This document shows positions 1 to 5,045 of a DNA stretch of 8,651 bases, piece by piece. The notes under the pieces were generated by a model. The model saw only the letters and a program-made list of their open reading frames with translations, did not search any database and was not told where the DNA came from. Origin of the DNA: Devosia sp. (lineage in GTDB: Bacteria > Pseudomonadota > Alphaproteobacteria > Rhizobiales > Devosiaceae); assembly GCA_028290225.1 (NCBI GenBank), contig JAQGKH010000205.1, positions 1 to 8,651 on the forward strand, in the 5' to 3' direction. A program made the position numbers and the translations under genes. Within the stretch, counting starts at the first letter, position 1. Every line of letters starts with the position of its first letter.

Positions 1-262
1 CATAGGCCACCACCACCGCCAGATCGGCGTCGTGCAGCGCAAACACGCCCTGCTCGTCCGCGCCCTTGAGCGAGCGTGGCGTCAACACCGGAATGCCCAT
101 GGCCTCGGCCGCCAGGTGCACCGGCGATTTGCGCTCGGCCTGTCCGCGCCCGGCGGGTTTTGGCGCGCGCGTATACACCGCCACCACTTCGTGCCCGCTC
201 GACACGATCTCGGACAGCGTGGGAACCGCAAATTCGGGCGTGCCCATGAAAACAACGCGCAT
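1..262 (-). CDS. fmt: Methionyl-tRNA formyltransferase, N-terminal part (cut by window edge)
   Basis: Transfers a formyl group from 10-formyl-tetrahydrofolate to the methionine on initiator tRNA, in the cytoplasm. Only the first 87 codons are in the window; the family is usually about 310 residues. The visible N-terminus starts MRVVFMGTPEFAVPTL, the family's opening strand and loop. GHEVVAVYT follows at about 24-32, then PAGRG (37-41), SPVHLAAEAMGIPV (about 47-60), and ADLAVVVAY at the cut. This is the start of the Rossmann-like formyl-transferase domain. The start is ATG at 262-260, with a clean AGGAG (complement of 270-274) seven bases upstream. It lies downstream of def on the same strand with a 137-bp gap, the usual def-fmt order. 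The catalytic Asn-His-Asp region lies outside the window. Identification is by family recognition and is firm. Confidence 0.96.
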   Translation of the reverse strand, partial: MRVVFMGTPEFAVPTLSEIVSSGHEVVAVYTRAPKPAGRGQAERKSPVHLAAEAMGIPVLTPRSLKGADEQGVFALHDADLAVVVAY

Positions 263-399
263 CGGCAAACTCCTGGGCACAATTCCGGCCCGTGCAGGGC
301 TCATCTGCGGTTTAACCGCCTACGGCATCAACAGCAGACCTCTTGGTGAGGTGCGCAGCGCAGCCTCGAACCACGTGGCACTCCTGCCGCCCCGCGGCA

Positions 400-915
400 T
401 TACCCCGCCGCGCGCTTGGCCGCCTTGTCGAACTTCTTGATTACCCGGTCGCGCTTCAGCCGGCTGAGATAATCGATGTAAAGCACCCCATCGAGGTGAT
501 CGATCTCGTGCTGGATGCATACGGCCAGCTTGCCCTCGGCGTCCTTGACCACCTCATTGCCGTCCAGATCGGTGTACTTGACCGTCACCGCGTCGGGCCG
601 CTCCACCTCGTAATACAGCTCCGGGATCGACAGGCACCCCTCTTCGGTCACCTGGATCTGGTCGGAAAAGCGGGTGATTTCGGGATTGATCAGCACCATG
701 GGCTCGGGTGGCTCGCCTTCGGCGGCCAGGTCCATCACCACGATGCGCTTCAGCACCCCGATCTGCGGCGCCGCCAGCCCGATGCCGGGCGCGTCATACA
801 TGGTGTCCAGCATGTCCTTGGCCAGCGTCTTGATGTCCTCGTCGACCTCGGGAATGGCATCGGCGACGGCACGCAGCCGCTGGTCGGGCAACACAAGAAT
901 GGGGCGGATAGCCAT
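400..915 (-). CDS. def: Peptide deformylase
   Basis: Removes the N-formyl group from nascent proteins as they leave the ribosome; a metal-dependent (Fe2+) hydrolase. The 171 residues match the usual length. All three family motifs are intact: GIGLAAPQ at 44-51, EEGCLSIP at 91-98 with metal-ligand Cys94, and QHEIDHLDG at 135-143 with metal-ligand His136 and His140 and catalytic Glu137. I chose ATG at 915-913 because the N-terminus MAIRPILVLPDQRLR is typical. An upstream in-frame extension to 1095 is low-complexity and unlike the family. The Shine-Dalgarno is weak. It is first in a minus-strand pair with fmt, which adds the formyl group that this enzyme removes. A candidate promoter lies at 950-977. 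The long plus-strand open frame across it is a shadow. Confidence 0.97.
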   Translation of the reverse strand: MAIRPILVLPDQRLRAVADAIPEVDEDIKTLAKDMLDTMYDAPGIGLAAPQIGVLKRIVVMDLAAEGEPPEPMVLINPEITRFSDQIQVTEEGCLSIPELYYEVERPDAVTVKYTDLDGNEVVKDAEGKLAVCIQHEIDHLDGVLYIDYLSRLKRDRVIKKFDKAAKRAAG

Positions 916-949
916 GATGAAAACGTCCAGCCAGAAGGGAAGTGCCCTC

Positions 950-977
950 GATATGGTATTTTCCGCGCTCCGGTCAA
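950..977 (-). promoter_or_regulatory. Candidate promoter of def-fmt
   Basis: On the minus strand TTGACC (complement of 972-977) is a good -35 match. Sixteen bases later comes CATATC (complement of 950-955), a poor -10. Transcription would start near 943, giving a leader of about 28 bases for def. The assignment rests on the -35 box and position only; the -10 is weak, so this is tentative. Confidence 0.4.
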
Positions 978-982
978 CTCCA

Positions 983-1040
983 GCGCAACCGCGCATCTGG
1001 CCTTGGTTGCGCGGAAAGGGAGGAAACCGGCCTGGGCCGG
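983..1040. repeat. Two adjacent inverted repeats in the def/arsR intergenic region
   Basis: The 220-bp gap between the divergent def and arsR genes holds two palindromes. GCGCAACC at 983-990 pairs perfectly with GGTTGCGC at 1005-1012 across a 14-base loop. CCGGCC at 1027-1032 pairs with GGCCGG at 1035-1040 across two bases. No T-tract follows either one. They could be protein-binding sites, RNA hairpins or a relic. No gene is visible in this gap on either strand. Confidence 0.5.
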
Positions 1041-1097
1041 ACGGTTCAACGAGGCTCCACCCCGCCGCGGCAGCGCCTGGCCACCCTGTAAGCAACA

Positions 1098-1115
1098 GTT
1101 TGCCACCGGGTAAAC
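1098..1115. promoter_or_regulatory. Candidate operator of the ArsR regulator
   Basis: GTTTGCC at 1098-1104 and GGTAAAC at 1109-1115 form an inverted repeat (6 of 7 pairs) around a 4-base centre. The site covers the -35 box of the arsR promoter. A dimeric ArsR-family repressor bound here would block polymerase, so autoregulation is a reasonable inference. There is no direct evidence of binding. Confidence 0.45.
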
Positions 1116-1128
1116 CATCGCCTATAGT
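1100..1128 (+). promoter_or_regulatory. Promoter of arsR-SRPBCC pair, probably leaderless
   Basis: TTGCCA (1100-1105) matches five of six bases of the -35 consensus. After exactly 17 bases comes TATAGT (1123-1128), five of six bases of the -10 consensus. The start codon of the regulator begins at 1136, about where transcription should begin, and no Shine-Dalgarno fits in the seven bases between. The transcript is therefore probably leaderless or nearly so. Confidence 0.65.
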
Positions 1129-1135
1129 TCACCTT

Positions 1136-1480
1136 ATGGAGAACTATCAGCCAGCCCTGAACAGCGCGTTTCACGCGCTCGCCGATCCCACGCGGCGGGC
1201 GGTGATCCAGCGCCTGCTGCGCGGCGCCACCACCGTCAAGAACCTTGCCGAACCCTTTCCCATCGGCCTGCCCGCCTTTCTCAAGCATCTGCGCGTGCTG
1301 GAGGAGAGCGGCCTGATCGCCACCCAGAAAACCGGCCGCATCCGCACCTGCCGGCTCGAGCCCAGGCGCCTCCAGCAAGCCGAGGCGTGGCTCGCCGAGC
1401 AACGGGCACTGTGGGAAGCGGGCGCCGACCGACTTGCCGCCTATGTTGAACGCGAGATGCCCGAGGAGCCCAAGCCATGA
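1136..1480 (+). CDS. ArsR-family winged-helix transcriptional regulator
   Basis: A 114-residue DNA-binding repressor-type protein. Opening residues 9-27 (NSAFHALADPTRRAVIQRL) are the hallmark first helices of the ArsR/SmtB fold. The recognition helix is about 43-58, ending KHLRVLEESGLI, and the wing is about 61-74. The C-terminus (81-104) is helical, as in members paired with SRPBCC proteins. The metal-sensing CxC motif of classic ArsR is absent and only one Cys (72) is present, so it probably senses something other than arsenic-type metals. The start is ATG 1136, chosen because the ArsR fold begins there and a strong promoter ends just upstream. The stop overlaps the next gene's start (ATGA, 1477-1480), so the two are translationally coupled. 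The ligand is unknown. Confidence 0.92.
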   Translation: MENYQPALNSAFHALADPTRRAVIQRLLRGATTVKNLAEPFPIGLPAFLKHLRVLEESGLIATQKTGRIRTCRLEPRRLQQAEAWLAEQRALWEAGADRLAAYVEREMPEEPKP

Positions 1481-1947
1481 CTGCACCAGACAATGAACTC
1501 ACCATATCCCGCTTCATCAACGCCAGGCCGGCCAGGGTGTGGACCGCCTGGAGCCACCCTGAGCATCTGGCTCGCTGGTGGATCCCTGCGCCCATCGAGT
1601 GCCAGGTGATCAAGCTCGATCTGCGTCCCGGCGGGGGCTTTGAAACCCGCATGCGCGAAGGGCAGGGTCCGTTCAAGCCGCATGTGGAAGGCTGCTTTCT
1701 CGATGTCGTGCCCGAACGGCGCCTGGTCTGGACGACGACCTTGGCCGAAGGCTGGCGCCCGGTGGAGCCCTGGCTGGCGCTGACCGCCATCATCACCTTT
1801 GTTCCTGAAGAGCAGGGCACCCGCTACGCCGCCCGCGTCATGCACAAGTCAGCGGCCGACAGCCGCAAGCATGCCGAACTCGGCTTCGAGGAGGGCTGGG
1901 GAACCACCATCAGCCAGTTGGCGGCCTTTGTTGAGCAGGGGAACTGA
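1477..1947 (+). CDS. SRPBCC / AHSA1-domain protein
   Basis: A 156-residue single-domain protein of the START/Bet v1-like (SRPBCC) fold, of the group annotated as activator of Hsp90 ATPase homologue 1-like. Supporting marks are the opening ELTISRFINARPARVWTAW (7-25), then HPEHLARWW (27-35), LRPGGGFETRMR (49-60), the strand RRLVWTTTL (81-89), and the C-terminal LGFEEGWGTTISQLAAFVE (135-153) forming the long closing helix. The fold makes a hydrophobic cavity, so a small-ligand or chaperone-like role is possible, but the substrate cannot be read from the sequence. It overlaps the upstream ArsR gene by 4 bases and has GAGGAG at 1463-1468, eight bases before the ATG. ArsR-SRPBCC pairs are a recurring arrangement in bacteria. 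Sure of the family, not of the function. Confidence 0.9.
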   Translation: MTAPDNELTISRFINARPARVWTAWSHPEHLARWWIPAPIECQVIKLDLRPGGGFETRMREGQGPFKPHVEGCFLDVVPERRLVWTTTLAEGWRPVEPWLALTAIITFVPEEQGTRYAARVMHKSAADSRKHAELGFEEGWGTTISQLAAFVEQGN

Positions 1948-1999
1948 CAGACGAACAAGAACATAGCGCGAACACCCGAATCGCCCTAGCCTTGCGCGC

Positions 2000-3145
2000 A
2001 TGGACAGCGTGCTCTTTTCCGTCAGCGATTTCCCCGTCACCACCGCCCATGCCCTGGCCGGCGGCGGGGCGCTGATCATCCTTTTGCTGCTGGCCCTGTT
2101 GCTGTCGGCCCTGCGCACCGGCCGGGTCCGCGCCGAGGAGGCCGAGGCGGTGCTGGAGCGCTCCGTCGCCATGGAGCGCCACCTTGCCGGGCTCATGCAG
2201 GTGCAGTCCGAAATGACCGGGCGGATGCAGACCATGTCCGAAATCTTTGGTTCGCGCACCTCCGATCTGGCGCGTCTCGTCAATGAGCGGCTCGATTCCA
2301 CCTCCCAGCGGGTCGGCCAGGCCCTGCAGGAAACCCGCGCCAAGACCGATGAGGGGCTGTCGAAACTCCATGAGCGGCTGGCGGTAATCGATCGCGCCCA
2401 ATCCACCATGACCTCGCTGTCGAGCGAGATCGTTTCGCTCCAGTCCATTCTCGCCAACAAGCAAACGCGGGGCGCCTTCGGACAGGGGCGCATGGAAGCC
2501 ATTATCGGCGATGGCCTCGCGCCCAATGCCTATTCGTTTCAGTCGACGCTTTCCAACGGCCTGCGTCCCGATTGCCTGATCACCATGCCCAATGGCGCAC
2601 CCAGTCTGGTGATCGATGCCAAATTCCCGCTGGAAAGCTGGCAGCGCCTTGCCAGGGCGGACGGGCCCGAGGCCCTGCGCACGGCGCAAGCGCAGTTCCG
2701 CAGCGACATCGCCGTGCATGTGAAGGCGATCAGCGAAAAATACCTGCTGCCCGGGGAAACCCAGGACACCGCCTTCATGTTCGTGCCCTCCGAATCCATC
2801 TTTGCCGATATCCACGAGCATTTCGAGGATGTGGTGCAAAAGGCCGCCCGCGCCCGCGTCGTCATCGTTTCGCCCGCCCTGCTGATGCTTTCGATCCAGG
2901 TGATCCAGGCGCTGCTGCGCGATGTGCGCATGCGCGAACAGGCCCATCTGATCCAGGCCGAGGTGCACGAACTCCTGGCCGATCTCGGCCGGCTCGATGA
3001 GCGCGTGAACAAGCTCCACACCCATTTCAGCCAGGCCAGCCGCGATATCGGGGATATCCTCACCTCGACCGGCAAGATCAGCAAGCGCGGCGAACGCATC
3101 GACGCCATGGATTTCGCCGAACAGCCGCGCCTGGCCGGCGAATAA
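2000..3145 (+). CDS. rmuC: RmuC family protein (DNA recombination limiting protein)
   Basis: RmuC was named for limiting inversion at short inverted repeats and has a predicted PD-(D/E)XK nuclease-like core. The 381 residues show one N-terminal membrane segment (about 18-38, run of LIILLLLALLL). A long coiled coil (about 44-155) follows, then the RmuC domain (about 158-345). In that domain are GAFGQGRMEAII (158-169), RPDCLITMPNG (189-199), and VIDAKFPL (204-211), whose D206-x-K208 resembles the nuclease D-x-K half-motif. FVPSES (261-266) and the helix IQVIQALLRDVRMREQA (299-315) are also typical. The start at 2000 puts the membrane helix at the expected place. No Shine-Dalgarno is visible, and the gap from the SRPBCC gene is only 52 bp, so read-through from that pair is possible. 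Its stop codon lies within a palindromic repeat. Confidence 0.93.
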   Translation: MDSVLFSVSDFPVTTAHALAGGGALIILLLLALLLSALRTGRVRAEEAEAVLERSVAMERHLAGLMQVQSEMTGRMQTMSEIFGSRTSDLARLVNERLDSTSQRVGQALQETRAKTDEGLSKLHERLAVIDRAQSTMTSLSSEIVSLQSILANKQTRGAFGQGRMEAIIGDGLAPNAYSFQSTLSNGLRPDCLITMPNGAPSLVIDAKFPLESWQRLARADGPEALRTAQAQFRSDIAVHVKAISEKYLLPGETQDTAFMFVPSESIFADIHEHFEDVVQKAARARVVIVSPALLMLSIQVIQALLRDVRMREQAHLIQAEVHELLADLGRLDERVNKLHTHFSQASRDIGDILTSTGKISKRGERIDAMDFAEQPRLAGE

Positions 3146-3166
3146 GCGCCTTGCGCTTATTTCGCC
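3137..3166. terminator. Hairpin 1 at the end of rmuC
   Basis: GGCGAATAAGCGC (3137-3149) pairs with GCGCTTATTTCGCC (3153-3166) with a 3-base loop and one bulged T. The rmuC TAA (3143-3145) is inside the left arm. No long T-run follows, so it is not a classic intrinsic terminator. Its position between convergent genes suggests transcript end formation or mRNA stabilisation. Confidence 0.5.
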
Positions 3167-3216
3167 CCGGCGAATAGGCCCTCCTTCGCGCGAGCGAATG
3201 GAGCCCCTCCTTGGCC

Positions 3217-3245
3217 CGCGAGTAAGCGTCTCAGCTTACTTCGCG
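3217..3245. terminator. Hairpin 2 near the end of the DUF2945 gene
   Basis: CGCGAGTAAGC (3217-3227) pairs with GCTTACTTCGCG (3234-3245) around a 6-base loop with one bulged A. It has the same architecture as hairpin 1 and lies 15 bases past the stop of the minus-strand DUF2945 gene. It could act as that gene's transcript end, although the T-tract is missing. Confidence 0.45.
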
Positions 3246-3259
3246 CCAGCCAATAACTT

Positions 3260-3478
3260 CTATTTCGCCTCGAGTTCGCTGGCGCTTTTCAGCACCTCGT
3301 CGCCATCTTCCTGCTCGATCAGGAAGGCCGGCTCAGCCGGGCTGGCATTGCGCGTCACTTCCGTGCCCTTGATGGTGCGGCTGACCTTGTCGGTGAACCG
3401 CTCCACAATCGTCCCCTCGGCGGTGTTGCCGCCCCAGTTCCACGTCACCTTGACGCCCTTGTGCAATGATTTGCTCAT
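3260..3478 (-). CDS. DUF2945 / Hva1-TUDOR small protein
   Basis: A 72-residue soluble protein. The order VTWNWGGNTAEGTIVERFTD (11-30), then the basic stretch KVSRTIKGTEVTRNASP (31-47), then PAFLIEQEDGDEVLKSASEL (50-69) is typical of DUF2945, also called the hypervirulence-associated protein TUDOR domain. It is a small beta-barrel with a Gly-Thr turn and a closing lysine-ser-glu-leu end. Function is not established. I chose ATG 3478-3476 because GGGAGGAG lies directly upstream with about five bases of spacing. A longer TTG start at 3505 would add nine uncharacteristic residues and put the Shine-Dalgarno inside the gene. It is transcribed toward rmuC and divergently from the acidic gene. Its C-terminal Glu-Ala-Lys-stop is encoded in the outer arm of the palindromic cluster. 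Confidence 0.88.
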   Translation of the reverse strand: MSKSLHKGVKVTWNWGGNTAEGTIVERFTDKVSRTIKGTEVTRNASPAEPAFLIEQEDGDEVLKSASELEAK

Positions 3479-3498
3479 GCTCTCCTCCCTGTGCTGAT

Positions 3499-3536
3499 AG
3501 GGCAACGGTGCGCCGGGCCACCCGTTGCAGCGCCCT
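3499..3536. repeat. Inverted repeat in the DUF2945/acidic-gene divergent region
   Basis: GCAACGG (3502-3508) and CCGTTGC (3522-3528) are perfect complements across 13 bases. The pairing can be extended by TG/CA with a bulge, and by AGGGC (3499-3503) with GCCCT (3532-3536) as an alternative. The site lies just upstream of the DUF2945 gene's Shine-Dalgarno and midway between two divergent genes. It may be an operator or a hairpin in a 5' leader. Confidence 0.45.
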
Positions 3537-3614
3537 CGGCGAGTTGATGGGCGCGGTGAACCCCCTCTGCTCCATTTGCGTTGTGCTCACCAAACCATCG
3601 CAAGGACCCACGCC

Positions 3615-4124
3615 ATGCCCACCAACAATCCCGGCTCCATACTGCCCCAGGATACCGAGCCGGCCGATGCCGCCGATGAGGTCATTGTCGGCCAACCCAT
3701 CAGCCAGGACGAGGTGGATGATCTGCTTTATGGCGAGGATCGCCCTGCCGGCGAGCGCATCGACCGCCTGCGCGAACTGGCCGAGCATCTGCGCGCCCGC
3801 CAGGCTGGTGATCTTGCCACCAACCCCGATTCCGATCCGTTGCTCGATGAGATCGACCGCGCCATCGCCCAGCTCGGTGGCTCGCTCGCCGATGCCGACG
3901 ATGAATTCGACTATGGCAATGCCACCGGCGTCCTCGCCCAGGATCCGGACGATCATCTCGATGCCCTTTCCCCCGACGATGTGGATGGCCGTGCCGCCAT
4001 CACCGGCGAAGCCACCGATATCGACCCGCTTGATGCTGGCGATGACGAGGACGAGCCCGAAGTGCTCGACGAGGCCGAATGGACCGATGGCGACGGCTTT
4101 GATCCCGACAAGGGCGTGCGCTAG
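3615..4124 (+). CDS. Highly acidic protein of unknown function
   Basis: I do not recognise a family. The 169-residue product has about 50 Asp+Glu (35 D, 15 E) against 10 Arg+Lys, so it is strongly acidic and probably soluble. There is no signal peptide, membrane segment or cysteine. It has two parts. Residues 24-90 look helical: PISQDEVDDLLYG (28-40), GERIDRLRELAEHLRARQ (46-63), DPLLDEIDRAIAQLGG (74-89). Residues 91-169 are mostly disordered, Asp-rich, and end DGDGFDPDKG (158-167), which faintly recalls calcium-binding loops. The start ATG 3615 has AAGGA (3602-3606) eight bases upstream; a longer in-frame frame from 3525 lacks such support. Codon use agrees with its neighbours and supports a real gene. 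It converges with recR and shares the stop tetranucleotide CTAG. Confidence 0.8.
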   Translation: MPTNNPGSILPQDTEPADAADEVIVGQPISQDEVDDLLYGEDRPAGERIDRLRELAEHLRARQAGDLATNPDSDPLLDEIDRAIAQLGGSLADADDEFDYGNATGVLAQDPDDHLDALSPDDVDGRAAITGEATDIDPLDAGDDEDEPEVLDEAEWTDGDGFDPDKGVR

Positions 4125-4717
4125 ACCGCGGTGCGGGCCTTCAGCGCCTGGCTGAGCGTGCCTTCATCCAGATAATCCAGCTCCCCGCCCACCGGTACGC
4201 CGTGGGCGAGGCGCGTTATCTTGGTCACGCCGTGCCCAAGCCGGTCGGTGATATAATGGGCGGTGGTTTGCCCCTCCACCGTGGCGTTGATCGCCAGCAC
4301 GATCTCGCTGAACTCGGGCGCCCGCGCCAAGAGGCCCTCGATGGCGAGGTCATCGGGCCCGACGCCATCGAGCGGCGACAACACGCCCCCCAGCACATGG
4401 TATTTTACCGCCCCGACGCCCGCGCGCTCCAGCGCCCACAGATCGGCCACATCTTCGACCACCAGCAGCATCCCGCTTTCGCTGCGGCGCGGATCGGCGC
4501 AGATGGCGCAGGGGCTTTGCGTATCCACATTCCCGCACACCTCGCAGGTGCGCACCGCTTCCACAGCCCGGTCCAGTGCGGCCGAAAGCGGGATCATCAG
4601 CTGCTGTTTTTTCTTGATCAGCTGCAGCACCGCCCGCCGGGCCGAGCGCGGCCCGAGCCCCGGCAAGCGCGCCAGCAGCTGGATCAGCTGTTCAATCTCG
4701 GGTCCGCCGCTCGCCAT
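4121..4717 (-). CDS. recR: Recombination protein RecR
   Basis: Works with RecF and RecO to load RecA on gapped DNA in recombinational repair. The 198 residues match the family. Domains in order: an N-terminal helix-hairpin-helix (about 5-35, LPGLGPRSARRA at 18-29); a four-Cys zinc finger (C58, C61, C70, C73); a Toprim domain (about 82-175) beginning GMLLVVEDVADLWALE; and signatures LGGVLSPLDGVGPDDL (109-124) and INATVEGQTTAHYI (143-156). The end AHGVPVGGELDYLDEGTL (171-188) is the canonical C-terminal segment. It starts 4 bases after the ybaB stop with no clear Shine-Dalgarno, so translation is probably coupled to ybaB. It is last of the dnaX-ybaB-recR cluster. Its TAG stop (4123-4121) overlaps the stop of the convergent acidic gene. 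Confidence 0.98.
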   Translation of the reverse strand: MASGGPEIEQLIQLLARLPGLGPRSARRAVLQLIKKKQQLMIPLSAALDRAVEAVRTCEVCGNVDTQSPCAICADPRRSESGMLLVVEDVADLWALERAGVGAVKYHVLGGVLSPLDGVGPDDLAIEGLLARAPEFSEIVLAINATVEGQTTAHYITDRLGHGVTKITRLAHGVPVGGELDYLDEGTLSQALKARTAV

Positions 4718-4721
4718 GCCG

Positions 4722-5045
4722 CTAGAACGGCAGCTTCATGCCCGGAGGCAGCGGCAGCCCGGAAGTGACCTCGGCCATCTTGCGCTGCATTTCCGCCTCG
4801 GCCTTGCCCTTGGCGTCGTTATGGGCGGCAACGATCAGGTCTTCGAGCACCTCCACATCGTCGTCCTTGAACAGGCTGGGGTCGATCTTGACCCCCTGCA
4901 TCTCGCCCTTGCCATTAAGCGACACCACGACCATGCCGGCCCCCGCGCGGCCTTCCACCACCAGTTCGGCAAGCTCGGCCTGCATGGCCTCCATCTTGCC
5001 CTTCATTTCGCTGGCGGCCTTCATCATGCCCATGATGTCTTTCAT
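4722..5045 (-). CDS. YbaB/EbfC family nucleoid-associated protein
   Basis: A small DNA-binding protein of the YbaB/EbfC family (107 residues, normal length). The N-terminal helix is Met/Lys/Glu-rich (MKDIMGMMKAASEMKGKMEAM, 1-21), followed by the conserved core. That core includes AELVVEGRAGAGMVVVSLNGKGEM (about 26-49) and VKIDPSLF (52-59). The C-terminal helix LEDLIVAAHNDAKGKAEAEMQRKM (about 67-90) precedes the tail LPLPPGMKLPF. Members bind DNA as dimers and lie beside dnaX and recR in many bacteria. The start overlaps the dnaX stop by ATGA (5042-5045), and AGAGG in the end of dnaX (complement of 5053-5057) sits seven bases upstream. This spacing indicates tight coupling. The exact cellular role is not settled in general. 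Confidence 0.96.
   Translation of the reverse strand: MKDIMGMMKAASEMKGKMEAMQAELAELVVEGRAGAGMVVVSLNGKGEMQGVKIDPSLFKDDDVEVLEDLIVAAHNDAKGKAEAEMQRKMAEVTSGLPLPPGMKLPF

Larger units (their letters stand above)
3137..3269. repeat. Cluster of degenerate GCGAATA palindromic units
   Basis: About five related units lie end to end: 3137-3168, 3169-3191, 3192-3217, 3218-3247 and 3248-3269. Each starts with a variant of (G)GCGAATA (GCGAATA, GCGAATG, GCGAGTA, GCCAATA). Most end with CTTCGC, TTTCGCC or CCTTGGCC. The first and fourth are near-perfect palindromes forming 11-13-bp stems; the second and third keep only the outer parts. The cluster fills the gap between convergent rmuC and the DUF2945 gene, and both genes terminate inside it. 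No comparable unit is seen elsewhere in the window. Confidence 0.7.

Noticed and set aside
343..1113. A 256-codon plus-strand frame over def
   Set aside because: It lies opposite the intact deformylase, whose three catalytic motifs are all present on the minus strand.
1910..3025. A 371-codon minus-strand frame opposite rmuC
   Set aside because: Shadow of rmuC: Gly/His/Gln-rich with no recognisable motif, while the plus-strand frame has a membrane helix, coiled coil and RmuC domain.
4606..4616. Run of six A's in recR (Lys-Lys codons) as a frameshift site
   Set aside because: The heptamer is not in the frame needed for -1 slippage and the downstream frame is intact through all RecR motifs.
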